A stretch of DNA of 64,000 nucleotides from JALYGY01 sp963800975 (GCA_963800975.1 CAWDDB010000008.1:620001-684000), one strand, 5' to 3'. Numbered from the stretch's first letter, positions 27,161 to 35,856 are shown. A program made the numbers and translations. Notes: generated from the sequence alone by a model not told the origin.

Positions 27161-27262
27161 GTGATCTCCTCCGGGTGACCGTGCGGGTTTCCGAAACCAA
27201 GGGCTCCGGGAACCCGCGGCCCTTGCAATTCTCTCAGGGGACGGCGTCCTTTGCCACGAGCG

Positions 27263-27619
27263 TTACGCGTAGGCCCTTCGCGAGAGAGGCAGCGCCACCA
27301 GCAAGATGATCAGGGCCGAGCCCACCACCCCACTCGTTGCGAGGAACTGCATCAGCGCGTTGGGAGCCCCGCCGATCCCAGGGGACGCCGCGAGGATGCC
27401 GAGCACACTCAGGACGACGGCAAGCCACATGCCCCACCGCTTTAGCGTCCACAGGCCGCCCGCGGCGATGAGGCCCGCCACGCCAAAGGTCACGTTCAGG
27501 TAGATGACGAGGTCAGGCACCCCCTCGGAGGGCAACAGCGGGAAGATCAGGTTCGGCAGGCTTAGCACCGCCAGCAGGGCGGCAGCGACAGTTACGGTCA
27601 GCGGTCGTTGTGTTTTCAT
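27263..27619 (-). CDS. Small four-helix membrane protein
   Basis: CAAGGAGAAACGACC precedes the ATG at 27619. The 118 residues hold four hydrophobic helices with short loops (for example VAAALLAVLSLPNLIFPLL and WGMWLAVVLSVLGILAA). No catalytic motif; family not recognised. Confidence 0.7.
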   Translation of the reverse strand: MKTQRPLTVTVAAALLAVLSLPNLIFPLLPSEGVPDLVIYLNVTFGVAGLIAAGGLWTLKRWGMWLAVVLSVLGILAASPGIGGAPNALMQFLATSGVVGSALIILLVALPLSRRAYA

Positions 27620-27943
27620 GGTCGTTTCTCCTTGGATTCCGAAAGTCACGTGTGCGGTTCGAGGTGCCGCCACTGGCGGCTTACCACGTTGCTTCCTCGG
27701 GTCACCTCCATCTCTCGCCTCTTGCTTTTCACAAGCCTAGCCGCGCCGCCCTCCCGGGCGGTAGAGGAAGGTTTCCCAAACTACCCGGGCAGATTTTCCC
27801 GGGAGGTCCTGGCGCCGCGCGTGGGGTCTTGGAGATAGACGGGATCGGCGGTGCACCAAGAGACCGCGCATCTCGATCGAGCCGGGAAGGGTTGGCGAGG
27901 CCACTGGCTTCCTACCCGAGATCGGGCGGAGGCCTGGCGGCGC
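27620..27943. other. Gene-free stretch
   Basis: Only shadow frames. Two CCCGGG-centred inverted patches near 27750-27815 might form hairpins but lack T-runs. Confidence 0.4.
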
Positions 27944-28567
27944 TCACCCGTTGCTTCGCGGCACGATCCGGAACACGGGGAATCGTGGCGCCAACCGCTC
28001 GAACTCCGCGAGCGGCGCATCCCTGTCGATCGGCAGGTGCGCGCTGGCGTTGGTGGCTCGGTTCAGGTAAGCCTTCAGCACGGGCGCTCGGAGATCCGGC
28101 GCGACAACTTCTTGCAGGCACGTCTCCTCACGACGCCCATGACGCAAGGCGACCTTGCCCCCCGCCGCCCTCACGTTCCGCACCCAGTTCACATCATCTC
28201 CGAGCATAGACACGAGGTAACGCTCGCCCCCGACGGTGGCTACGACGAGCGGCAAGCTGACGATACGCCCCGACCGTCGGCCCGGCACCTCCAGGGCGAC
28301 CAGGTACTCCGGCCCGGCCCCGCGCGCGGAGACCGCCGCGGTGCCCCGGTCGAGGAGGCGAGCTATCAGGTTGGGACGCCCGCCCGCGTAGAACCATCGC
28401 TGCAAACCCATCGTAGACCCCCGGAGTATCGTGTTTTCCCGATCGCGCCGAACCCTTTCTGCGGCCGCCCGGCCGGTATCGCCACCCTCGCGACACCCCC
28501 GTGTCGCGGGGTCTTGCGTCCTGGTCTCGGGGCGCCCGCCACGGTAGTACCACCTCTTCAGGCTCAT
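27944..28567 (-). CDS. Deazaflavin-dependent nitroreductase-family protein with duplicated N-terminal segment
   Basis: From MGLQRWFYAGGRPNLIARLL (28411) on, the protein looks like the F420-dependent Ddn/nitroreductase family: EYLVALEVPGRRSGRIVSLPL, GERYLVSMLGDDVNWVRNVRA. An upstream in-frame ATG at 28567, behind a strong GGAGGG site, adds 52 residues that begin MSLKRWYYRGGRPE, a second version of the same start. The segment between (rich in Arg and Thr) looks non-native. This suggests a partial duplication, or fusion to a paralogue's first exon-like stub; translation may begin at either ATG. It is divergent from a TetR gene and probably its target. Confidence 0.75.
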   Translation of the reverse strand: MSLKRWYYRGGRPETRTQDPATRGCREGGDTGRAAAERVRRDRENTILRGSTMGLQRWFYAGGRPNLIARLLDRGTAAVSARGAGPEYLVALEVPGRRSGRIVSLPLVVATVGGERYLVSMLGDDVNWVRNVRAAGGKVALRHGRREETCLQEVVAPDLRAPVLKAYLNRATNASAHLPIDRDAPLAEFERLAPRFPVFRIVPRSNG

Positions 28568-28629
28568 GGCTGCCCTCCTACTCTCCGCACGGCCGACGAA
28601 GACACTCGCACACGCTCTTACGCCGTACA

Positions 28630-28672
28630 TGTACGTTGTACAGTTAAGAGGATAGCCTGTACGCTGTACAAT
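28630..28672. promoter_or_regulatory. Two TetR-type operators and overlapping -10 box
   Basis: Two 13-bp near-palindromes, TGTACGTTGTACA (28630-28642) and TGTACGCTGTACA (28658-28670), share arms TGTAC/GTACA and are centred 28 bp apart between the divergent reductase and TetR genes. The second overlaps TACAAT (28667-28672), which lies 9 bases before the TetR ATG and would give a leaderless, self-repressed transcript. Confidence 0.7.
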
Positions 28673-28681
28673 AGTCAAGAG

Positions 28682-29368
28682 ATGGCTCGGAGAAGTCGCC
28701 GAAACGCTACCGACAGGGCCGCCCTCACGCCTCGGACGGTGGTCGAGGGCGCGCTCGTGCTCGCCGACGCCGAGGGGCTCGAGGCGGTCACGATCCGGAG
28801 GTTGGCCAAGGAGCTTGGCGTGACGCCCATGGCACTCTACTGGCACTTCCGCAGCAAAGGAGAGTTGCTAGATGGCATGGCCGCCAGGATCTTTGAGAAG
28901 GTCGACCTGTCGGTGGATGCGTCCGCCCCGTGGCAGGCACAGCTGAGGGCGCTGTTGGGTTCGATGCTCGGCGTGCTGCGGGCACAACCTTCTGCCGCGA
29001 TCCTCCTCTCGACTCGCACCGCCTACTCCGACGGCAGCCTGCGCGCGACGGAGGTCGTGCTGGACATCCTCCGGCGCGGGGGATTCTCGCCGGCGGAGGC
29101 GACTCAGATCGCCCGTCACGCGCTTGGCACCGTCACAAACCTCGTCAGCGGGGAGCCCGGGGTGATCGCCCGGAAACAATCCGAGGAGCTGCTGGACGCC
29201 CGGCGGCGGGCCCGGCTCTTCCTGGAGTCGTTGCCACCCGAACGCTACCCGCGGCTCGTGGAGTCTGCGACGCCCCTGAGCGAGGGCGTGGACCCGGACG
29301 CCTACTTCGGCTTCGGCCTCGATCTGCTTCTCGCCGGCATCGAGGCGATGGCGGCGCGTAAACGCTAG
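28682..29368 (+). CDS. TetR family transcriptional repressor
   Basis: Residues 15-60 form the TetR helix-turn-helix (VVEGALVLADAEGLEAVTIR, then LAKELGVTPMALYWHFRSKG). The ligand domain (about 170 residues) has the TetR_C composition. The gene has no ribosome site and begins about 10 bases from a -10 box. Its likely operators are the two TGTAC palindromes upstream, so it should control itself and the divergent deazaflavin-type reductase. Confidence 0.88.
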   Translation: MARRSRRNATDRAALTPRTVVEGALVLADAEGLEAVTIRRLAKELGVTPMALYWHFRSKGELLDGMAARIFEKVDLSVDASAPWQAQLRALLGSMLGVLRAQPSAAILLSTRTAYSDGSLRATEVVLDILRRGGFSPAEATQIARHALGTVTNLVSGEPGVIARKQSEELLDARRRARLFLESLPPERYPRLVESATPLSEGVDPDAYFGFGLDLLLAGIEAMAARKR

Positions 29369-29404
29369 GGGCCGCCTACGGTGCGCGGCGGCCTGGCCCT
29401 CGCC

Positions 29405-29410
29405 TATAAT
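29405..29410 (+). promoter_or_regulatory. -10 box of the RTX-like gene
   Basis: TATAAT sits 38 bases before the ATG at 29448. No strong -35. Confidence 0.4.
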
Positions 29411-29447
29411 GGGTCTCGGAGGCACGAGGACGATAAGGGAGGACCGC

Positions 29448-29915
29448 ATGCGGAGATCCGTGCTGTTGACGGTGGTGGCATTGGTGAGCTTGCTTGTGGT
29501 CGGAGGGGTGGCGCTGGCGGCGACCATAGACTGCAAGAGGAACTGCGTTGGCACCGCCAACCCCGATCGCCTTATCGGCAGCAAGAACGACCAGACCATG
29601 CAGGGTCTGGCCGGCGCGGATTCCATATCCGGCTACCGCGGCGAGGACGACGTCGAGGGCGACGGGGGCAACGACGCGGTCTACGGTGGCCTGGGCGACG
29701 ACATGGTCTACGGCGGGGACGGCAACGACTACGTCGAGGGCGACTTCGGCCACGACTACATAAACACGGGCCAGGGCTCCGACAAGGTGGCCGCCAAGGA
29801 CGGCTTCAGGGACCGCATATTCTGCGGGCAGGGGATCCGCGACGTGGTCTACAAGGACAGCTTCGACAGGGCCAAGGGCTGCGAGCGCGCGGCCCAAGAG
29901 AAGCCGCGCCCCTAG
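29448..29915 (+). CDS. Secreted RTX-like calcium-binding protein
   Basis: AAGGGAGGACCGC precedes the ATG. A signal peptide (MRRSVLLTVVALVSLLVVGG, cut near ALA) is followed by five or six GGxGxDxhx-type nonapeptides (DGGNDAVYGG, LGDDMVYGG, DGNDYVEGD, FGHDYINTG, QGSDKV), the parallel beta-roll that folds with Ca2+. Two Cys pairs flank the roll. A small (155 aa) exported Ca-binding protein with no enzyme domain. Confidence 0.85.
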   Translation: MRRSVLLTVVALVSLLVVGGVALAATIDCKRNCVGTANPDRLIGSKNDQTMQGLAGADSISGYRGEDDVEGDGGNDAVYGGLGDDMVYGGDGNDYVEGDFGHDYINTGQGSDKVAAKDGFRDRIFCGQGIRDVVYKDSFDRAKGCERAAQEKPRP

Positions 29916-30036
29916 AAGGAGCTAAGCTCCGGCAGGCTCGCCCCTGCGGGCTCACGTGCCGCTCGGAACAGGCGACGGAACGGCGGACGCCGTCGATGAG
30001 GTCCTGACTCGACACCAAGGCTGCAGCATCGCTGTC

Positions 30037-30066
30037 AAAGCCCCCGGCTATTCCTCCGGGGGCTTT
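30037..30066 (+). terminator. Strong rho-independent-like hairpin
   Basis: AAAGCCCCCGG and CCGGGGGCTTT pair perfectly (11 bp) around a short loop; the T run follows the stem. It lies 120 bases after the RTX-like gene. Confidence 0.7.
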
Positions 30067-30239
30067 CTAGTTATCGACTAGTATTCACTATTGGATACCT
30101 CGATTCTTGTCGTATGCTGGGCTCAAACAAGACCCGACTTCGGGAGGAGCAACTAACCGTGGCGAACGAAGACGGCGCTCGCGGCTGAGGGGTGGCTGCC
30201 GGTTGACCCGGTGGTTTTGCCTTTCCGACGGGAGGCAGC

Positions 30240-30923
30240 ATGGGCTTCGCATTCGAATACGCCAGGTCGGTGAACTCGACTTTCGTCGAGACGGTGTGGC
30301 GCACCCGCAGCGAACGAGCCGGCACCTTTACTTCGGCAGCCGCCAGTAACTGGGAGATGGTGATCACGACCCTGGGTGGTAAGACGCGGATCACCGCGCG
30401 AGGTCCGGAGACCAGAGCGTCGGAAGCCGAGTTCCCCGCCGACGCCGAGTTCTTTGGCATCGTCTTCAAGCTCGGCACGTTCATGCCTCATCTCCCCGTC
30501 AGGACCCTACGGGACAGGCAGGACGCTAACCTGCCCAAAGCGTCGAGCGGTTCCTTCTGGCTCCACGGCTCCGCCTGGGAACTACCGACATTCGAGAACG
30601 CCGACGTGTTCGTAGACAGGCTTATACGCTGGGGGATACTGGTGCGCGATCCGGTGGTCGAGGCGGCGATACGAGGACACACGCCCGACATGTCGATCCG
30701 CTCCCTGCAGCACCGCTTTTTGCGGGCAACCGGATTAACCCGCAATACGATCCGGCAGATCGAACGCGCCGGCGACGCAGTCTCGCTGCTCGAGCGAGGC
30801 ACGTCCATCTCGGACACCGCCTTCGAGCTGGGATATTTCGATCAGGCCCACCTGACCAATTCGCTGAAGCGCTTTATCGGGAGAACGCCCGCGCAGATCC
30901 CCCATAAGAGCACGATCGGATAG
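30240..30923 (+). CDS. AraC family transcriptional regulator
   Basis: GACGGGAGGCAGC precedes the ATG. The C-terminal 90 residues are a double helix-turn-helix of AraC type: MSIRSLQHRFLRATGLT and ISDTAFELGYFDQAHLTNSL followed by KRFIGRTPAQI. The N-terminal 130 residues form a cupin-like sensor. It may control the RibD-like gene just downstream. Confidence 0.85.
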   Translation: MGFAFEYARSVNSTFVETVWRTRSERAGTFTSAAASNWEMVITTLGGKTRITARGPETRASEAEFPADAEFFGIVFKLGTFMPHLPVRTLRDRQDANLPKASSGSFWLHGSAWELPTFENADVFVDRLIRWGILVRDPVVEAAIRGHTPDMSIRSLQHRFLRATGLTRNTIRQIERAGDAVSLLERGTSISDTAFELGYFDQAHLTNSLKRFIGRTPAQIPHKSTIG

Positions 30924-31004
30924 CTTGCGTTTTTTTCCAAGGCTTCGTCCTTAAGTTGCCCTATGATCGCGGTTGCAGACGGCGAACGGCAATGGGAGGC
31001 CATC

Positions 31005-31544
31005 GTGCGGAAATTGGTCGTAACCGAGTTCATGTCGTTGGACGGCGTTATCGAAGAGCCAAAGTGGACGTTCAAGTACTGGAACGACGAGATCGCGAAC
31101 TTCAAAGGCGAAGAGTCCCCCGCCAGCGATGCCTTGCTGCTGGGACGCGTGACCTATCAAGGGTTCGCGGCGGCCTGGCCCCAGAGAAAGGATGAAGGAG
31201 CAGAATACTTCAACAACGTGCGCAAGTACGTTGTCTCCGGGACCCTCGAAGAGCCCCTGGAGTGGAACAACTCGACCCTGATCAAAGACAACATCGTGGA
31301 ACACATCACCAACCTGAAGCAGCAGGACGGTAAGGACATAACGGTCCACGGCAGCGCCAGGCTCGTGCAATCGCTCATGCAGCACGATCTTGTGGATACC
31401 TACAGGCTCCTTGTTTACCCGCTGGTTCTGGGCAAAGGGCAGCGCCTGTTCGAAGAAGGCACACCCGCGACCCTGAAGCTTCTAGGGTCACAGTCCTTCG
31501 ACTCGGGCGTTGTGGCGCTCGTCTATGAACCGGATCGTCAATAA
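31005..31544 (+). CDS. Dihydrofolate reductase/RibD-C family protein
   Basis: GGGAGG precedes GTG 31005. RKLVVTEFMSLDGVIEEP opens the DHFR-like fold, LLLGRVTYQGFAAAWP and KDITVHGSARLVQSLMQHDLVD are family landmarks, and the RLLVYPLVLGKGQRLF strand closes it (179 residues). An NADPH-dependent reductase of unknown substrate. Confidence 0.85.
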   Translation: MRKLVVTEFMSLDGVIEEPKWTFKYWNDEIANFKGEESPASDALLLGRVTYQGFAAAWPQRKDEGAEYFNNVRKYVVSGTLEEPLEWNNSTLIKDNIVEHITNLKQQDGKDITVHGSARLVQSLMQHDLVDTYRLLVYPLVLGKGQRLFEEGTPATLKLLGSQSFDSGVVALVYEPDRQ

Positions 31545-31779
31545 TCGCCGTGGTACGGATAACGCCGTCGGTTCACCGTCGGATCCCTGTCTGGTCGCAC
31601 ATGCTGCCAGACGCCGGAGAAGCGGTGGCCAAATCGATGGAGAACGCGTCGAGGTAGCCCGTCGGTGTGGTTAGGGCTTGGTGTACGGCAAACCGTAAGC
31701 GATAGCGATCTGCGGCGAACATGGAGCGAAGGGCGAACCGAAGGAGCCTGTTTCGCCGGGGACACCACGGCTCCTGTGT
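31545..31779. other. Intergenic
   Basis: No supported gene or motif; the region separates convergent genes. Confidence 0.4.
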
Positions 31780-32265
31780 TTACAGGTTCTTGAAGTACCT
31801 GGCTACAGGCAGTTGCACGAATCCGGCCTTCTCGTACGTGCGGCGCGCCGCTGCGTGTCCGGGGTCCCCTCCGGTCTCGGCCGTCGCCACCTTCATCCCG
31901 GCGTCTATGAGCCTGTCGAGCGCGAACTCGGTCAGGGAGATCCCGACGCCACCGCCCTGGTGCTCGGGATCAACAGCCAGCATGGAGATCTCACCCATGT
32001 CGCGTTCGGGGTAATGAAGCTCGACCGCCACGAAGCCCACGACGGCCGCGCCTACCTCGGCGACCCACACCCGTCCCTTGTTCTCAGCGCAGACATTCTG
32101 CACCGCCCGCCGCTGATCTTCTCGCCAGTCCGGATGCTGTCGCCTGAGAATCGCTCGACCCAACACCTGCTCGAGAGACGCAAAGACCGGCGCCCACGCC
32201 CGCAGCGAGAGGTCGACGACCGCCTCGGTGTCTCGATCCTCGAATAGCCGAATCCGTGGCCGCAT
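31780..32265 (-). CDS. GNAT family N-acetyltransferase
   Basis: A 161-residue single-domain enzyme. The N-terminus IRLFEDRDTEAVVDLSLRAW, the core GEISMLAVDPEHQGGGVGIS with the acetyl-CoA loop, and ARRTYEKAGFVQLPVARYF at the end are typical. Substrate unknown. Confidence 0.88.
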   Translation of the reverse strand: MRPRIRLFEDRDTEAVVDLSLRAWAPVFASLEQVLGRAILRRQHPDWREDQRRAVQNVCAENKGRVWVAEVGAAVVGFVAVELHYPERDMGEISMLAVDPEHQGGGVGISLTEFALDRLIDAGMKVATAETGGDPGHAAARRTYEKAGFVQLPVARYFKNL

Positions 32266-32583
32266 GCGCTACGCACCTCCCGAAACCAACGAAGACCGAC
32301 CCCGTCAGCGCCTTACGCACGCCAAGATTCTACGCGCGCCAGGTTCCACGCGCAGATGATCGGGGAGGACGGCCATGGCGCGGTCCTGGCTTAACGTAAG
32401 GGGTTCCTGCGGGGGCACCGTGCCCTCGTTTTGACCGACAGCGCGGGTCCCGCTACACCTCGCGCACTTCGTGGTCAGGCTTGCCCAGGGAAGAAACCAC
32501 ACCCTCGAACCCGGTTGCAGTAAACTGGCCCCGGCGACAGAACCGGAGTCTTCACTCTTACGCGTACTTGCAGGACTTTAAGA
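32266..32583. other. Intergenic flank of the left tRNA-end repeat
   Basis: No supported gene. The segment TGCAGGACTTTAAGAAGTGG just before the tRNA fragment has a counterpart (TGCAGGGGTTCAAGGAGTGG) before the second tRNA fragment at 52.7 kb, so homology extends slightly beyond the tRNA part. Confidence 0.5.
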
Positions 32584-32627
32584 AGTGGCGGGACCCGGAT
32601 TCGAACCGGGGACATCATGATTATCAG
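32584..32627 (-). other. tRNA 3'-half fragment, putative attachment-site remnant (left)
   Basis: On the minus strand this reads from an anticodon loop CTGATAA through TCATG, a 5-nt variable loop, T-stem CCCGG, loop TTCGAAT, CCGGG and acceptor TCCCGCC-A. The 5' half of a tRNA (D-arm, 5' acceptor) is missing. Integrases that use tRNA genes leave exactly such 3' fragments. It matches 42 of 44 bases of the copy at 52709-52752 in the same orientation. Confidence 0.75.
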
Positions 32628-32783
32628 TCCGGTTTGGCTCGTTCTTGGTTGTACCCCGTTGTCCGTTTTCACCGCTTACCTAAGCCGAATTGTCCGTTTT
32701 CGTGTTCGCCACGGTTAACTGTCGTTTTAGGCTGCGTTGGTGTAGTGGTTGGTGTACCCAGGTACGGCAAGTGCGGCCACGAA

Positions 32784-33623
32784 TCAGGATGCCGAGCGGG
32801 TCGTGGCGTGCTCTACTGCCCACTCAAGGGCGTAGTCTGCTACCTCCTCCCAGCCGTCCTGCCCCACCGTGTAGTGCGAGCGTCCAGGAAACTCCTTGTA
32901 GTCTGTAACGGTCTTGACGTGGCGATAGTGCTTGGCGTTAGACTGGTTGACCGCTGGCGGCATCAGGTTGTCTTCTCCACCCGCTATGAACAGCAAGGGC
33001 GCGCGGTCTTCGTTCCTGAAGTCGACGTAGGTGTCCTGGTGGCCAGGCGTGAAGTTGGCCAGGGGCCCGGCCCACACGAAGCTGCCCGGAGCGGGGACGT
33101 GGTAGCGCTCGTAGACCTCGTCGGACTCCTCCCGGCTTAGGGTGTTGGCGAAGGCGTAGTGGAACTGCTCTTTCGTGAAGCCCACCGCCCTGTGCCGGTT
33201 GGCGGGGTTCCTCAGGATCGGGAAGAGGGATCTTATCTGTGAGACCGGAGTAACAAGGACACCCTCTGCCGGCGCGGAGTCTATGGCCACCCCAGCGGCT
33301 CCGTAACCGTGATCGAGCAGGATCTGGGTAAACAGACCTCCTGCCGAGTGGCCCATGACGATGGGTGGCTTATCGAGCTCGCCTACGATGCCCTCTAGGT
33401 GCTCGACGACCCCGGGGATGGTCAAGGCCTCTATCGGGGAGGGGTCCTCGTTGAGCGCCTCCACCTCGACCTCGAGGCCTGGGTATGCGGGAGCCAGCAC
33501 GCGGTATCCCTTGTTCTCGTAGCGCTCGATCCAGTGCTCCCAGCTGCGGGGGGTCACCCAGAGGCCGTGAACCAACACGATGGTGTCCGGGGCGGCTGGG
33601 TCGGGGGTGTTCTCGGCGGTCAC
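32784..33623 (-). CDS. Alpha/beta hydrolase
   Basis: TTAGGAGGTTCCC precedes the GTG start at 33623. The fold is complete in 279 residues: TIVLVHGLWVTPRSWEHWI (oxyanion HG), nucleophile elbow VMGHSAGGLFTQIL, acid FIAGGEDNLMPP and His in FPGRSHYTVGQDGWEEVA. The W-E-x-W-x-x-x-Y pattern resembles lipase/lysophospholipase-type hydrolases. Left-hand neighbour of repeat copy A. Confidence 0.85.
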   Translation of the reverse strand: MTAENTPDPAAPDTIVLVHGLWVTPRSWEHWIERYENKGYRVLAPAYPGLEVEVEALNEDPSPIEALTIPGVVEHLEGIVGELDKPPIVMGHSAGGLFTQILLDHGYGAAGVAIDSAPAEGVLVTPVSQIRSLFPILRNPANRHRAVGFTKEQFHYAFANTLSREESDEVYERYHVPAPGSFVWAGPLANFTPGHQDTYVDFRNEDRAPLLFIAGGEDNLMPPAVNQSNAKHYRHVKTVTDYKEFPGRSHYTVGQDGWEEVADYALEWAVEHATTRSAS

Positions 33624-34168
33624 GGGAACCTCCTAATGTCGCTATCTCCTCGAGTGTGAGTGTGCACCATGAAGGATCGCGGCGCATCCTCCCGTCGGCC
33701 CAACTTCCGAGAACTCCATTCTTCTACGAGGTTGGGATCGATCGCAAACTCTGCCGCCGTCTCCTGGCCTTCTCCGGTCGGGTACTGGAGCGGAATCAAA
33801 GTCGGAAACACGACGGAGTCCTTCGAGTTGCTTGTGATTTCTCCCAGGGGTTCGCCTTCGTCGGGGGCGAAGGCGGCGACGTAGACCAGGCCGAGGACGT
33901 TGTCGGCGTTGGTGGCGGCGTTGGTGATCATCGCGCCGCCGTAGGAGTGGCCGACGACGATGACCGGGCCTGGGATCTGCTCGAGAAAGCTGTTGATGTA
34001 GGCGGAGTCGATGGAGATGCCGCGTAGCGGGTTCGCGGGGGCCGTAACCTGTACCGCTTCTGCCTGCAACCGCTCAACCACTTCGTTCCAGCTCGAAGCA
34101 TCAGCAAAAGCGCCGTGCACGAGGACGACGGTGGGCCGGGTTGCTCCATCCTGCGGGCTTATGCCCAT
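33620..34168 (-). pseudogene. Alpha/beta hydrolase truncated at a dif-like repeat
   Basis: Start MGISPQDG (ATG 34168, GGAG six bases upstream) aligns with MSTNPQDG of the 42.4-43.1 kb paralogue, and the two stay similar through VVLVHGAFADASSWNEVVER, VVGHSYGGAMITNAA and TAAEFAIDP. At IDP the match ends abruptly and the frame runs through repeat copy A (LVEEWSSRKLG) to a stop 30 residues later. About 100 C-terminal residues, including the catalytic His, are lost, so it is probably inactive. Confidence 0.75.
33700..33737 (+). repeat. Dif-like repeat, copy A
   Basis: Left arm ACTTCCGAGAA (33703-33713), 8-bp spacer, right arm TTCTACGAGGT (33722-33732), then TGGG. The usual GTGAATA tail is replaced by hydrolase coding sequence, so the module junction falls right after GTTGGG. 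Outer bases GCCCAAC and GTTGGGA are also inverted. Confidence 0.75.
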
Positions 34169-34251
34169 TGCTGACTCCATTCGAACCCGCTTTTCTAGTG
34201 GCGGGTCACCCTTTCCACCGGATACATTGTGCCACCATCCGCAGTCTGGCG

Positions 34252-34435
34252 CGAAGTTCCGAGAACGTGCCAGGCTGTTGAAAAAGTCGGCGGTGAGCTG
34301 ATAGCGACCGCAATTCATGCGTCAACGGTCCCAACAGCAGGGTCTTTGGTGCCGTGTGGTGCCTGATCTGGAATCAAAGTGGCGCCCAAGGGTGTTTTTC
34401 AACAACCTGTCTTCTTCCACAACGTTCGTGAATAG
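34252..34435 (+). repeat. Dif-like repeat, copy B, split by a MITE-like insertion
   Basis: AGTTCCGAGAA (34255-34265) ends just before the inserted element; after it CTTCTTCCACAACGTTCG and TGAATAG complete the right arm and tail. Both halves match the family, so the element went into an existing site. Confidence 0.75.
34271..34409. mobile_element. 139-bp MITE-like element
   Basis: The ends CAGGCTGTTGAAAAA and TTTTTCAACAACCTG are inverted (14 of 15 match). Nothing inside codes for protein, so it must be mobilised in trans by a full-length IS. No clear target duplication can be read. Confidence 0.75.
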
Positions 34436-34466
34436 CCGCCTGTACTAGATCGCAGGGAGCAGCTCC

Positions 34467-35672
34467 CTACTCACGTGGTGGACCGGCTGGCCAGCGCACG
34501 TGTCCTGTATGGGCTAGGGTGTCCCACACCGCAAGGACGACTACGATCAAGCCTGCTGCGCCGCTGAGCACGAGCGTTGGTATCGCGAAGCCCACGGGTA
34601 TCAGCGCGGCTAGCGTGGCGATCGCGACCACGTGCGACCAGGGCAGCATCCCGAACACAGCCCACTTGAAGAACGCGTGCCCGACCAGAAACAATGCCGT
34701 TCCTCCGAGGGTCAGCGCGACGGAGGAGGCCGTCCCTCGATCGCCGGGGTGCGCTACGGTGAGCTCGTCGGCGGCAGCCACCGCGATGATCCCGGCTATC
34801 ATGGGCAGGTGGAAGTAGGTGTAGGCCGAGCGACCCAGCCGCCCTGGGTCCTCGGAGGAGGAGATGACCTCGCTAGCCGCCTCGGCGCTTTGGGCGAAGT
34901 AGATCCACCACAGCGCCACGCTGCCCAGGAAGGCCACCACGAAGGCAGACACCGTAGCCGTGGACGCTTCGATCTGGCCGAAGGTGGTGCCGGTCACCAG
35001 GATAGACTCCCCAAGGGCGATGATGACGAACAACTGGCAGCGCTCAGCGAAGTGCCCACCCTCGATGGTCCACTCTTGAGTCCGGGAACGTCCTAGACCT
35101 GGTACGTAGTAGCCGACCACGGGACCGCTGTAGTCCACAGCCAGAGCGAGCAGCCACACTGCGTAGCGCACCTCGCCGCCCAGCAAGCCACCAATGATCC
35201 ACAGCACCCCTGCTCCCACGAACCAAGTCAGTATCCGCCGGAAGGTCCTGCTTAGCGGATGAGAGGTGCCCAAAGACATTCTCAGGGCGATGAACGTGAA
35301 CGCGGTACGCCCCACCTGGATGGCCACGTAGGCTAGTGCGAACATCAGCCCGCGCTTGCCGAAGGCTTCTGGTATTGCCACCGACATGAGAAGGCTGGCA
35401 AGCATCACGGCGACCAGCACCAGGCGCACCGCCAACCTATTAGGATGGAACCAGTTAGTGAACCAGGCCGTGTAAATCCACACCCCCCACACCGCCAGCA
35501 ACAGCATCAAGGTTTCCAGCACTCCTCTGAGGCTCAGGTGCTCCAGCAGCCGGTGGGAGAGCTGCGTCACAGCGAAGACGTAGACCAGATCGAAGAACAG
35601 CTCCAGGGGCGTAACCCGCTGCTCGCCATTGTCCCGAGTTCGCAGCAGACCGCCGTGATCGGAGACGTGCAT
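34467..35672 (-). CDS. Low temperature requirement protein A (LtrA) family membrane protein
   Basis: A 401-residue protein with about 11 membrane helices. VTPLELFFDLVYVFAVTQLS near residue 20 and FAERCQLFVIIALGESILV near 210 are the LtrA signatures; TYFHLPMIAGIIAVAAADE follows. Linked to cold growth in Listeria; biochemical role unknown. The upstream neighbour of the hydrolase module bounded by copies A and B. Confidence 0.88.
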   Translation of the reverse strand: MHVSDHGGLLRTRDNGEQRVTPLELFFDLVYVFAVTQLSHRLLEHLSLRGVLETLMLLLAVWGVWIYTAWFTNWFHPNRLAVRLVLVAVMLASLLMSVAIPEAFGKRGLMFALAYVAIQVGRTAFTFIALRMSLGTSHPLSRTFRRILTWFVGAGVLWIIGGLLGGEVRYAVWLLALAVDYSGPVVGYYVPGLGRSRTQEWTIEGGHFAERCQLFVIIALGESILVTGTTFGQIEASTATVSAFVVAFLGSVALWWIYFAQSAEAASEVISSSEDPGRLGRSAYTYFHLPMIAGIIAVAAADELTVAHPGDRGTASSVALTLGGTALFLVGHAFFKWAVFGMLPWSHVVAIATLAALIPVGFAIPTLVLSGAAGLIVVVLAVWDTLAHTGHVRWPAGPPRE

Positions 35673-35856
35673 CGTCCACCTCCCGTACTTATCGTGACCG
35701 AACCAGCATGGCCGGTACCATCATGCCATGCGGGGTTCTTCGCGACTTCGGAGGAGGCCCTCACAGAATAGCTGGCCGAGAAGGTCGACACTGCCGACTT
35801 GAAGAACGCCTGATCCACGCCGGTAGCAATCCGTTGTCCGCCTCGCCTAAGATCGT

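Noticed and set aside
27851..28681. N-terminal extension of the TetR gene
   Set aside because: The extra 277 residues are antisense to the reductase; helix-turn-helix proteins of this family start at MARRSRRN.
32731..32762. Possible 5' half of a tRNA (GTTGGTGTAGTGGTTGGTGT)
   Set aside because: Looks D-arm-like but does not pair with the fragment at 32584 and no acceptor strand matches.
35735..35775. Further repeat copy upstream of ftsH (GACTTCGGAGGAGGCCCTCA)
   Set aside because: Only a loose left-arm match, no right arm, and no GGGTGAATA tail.
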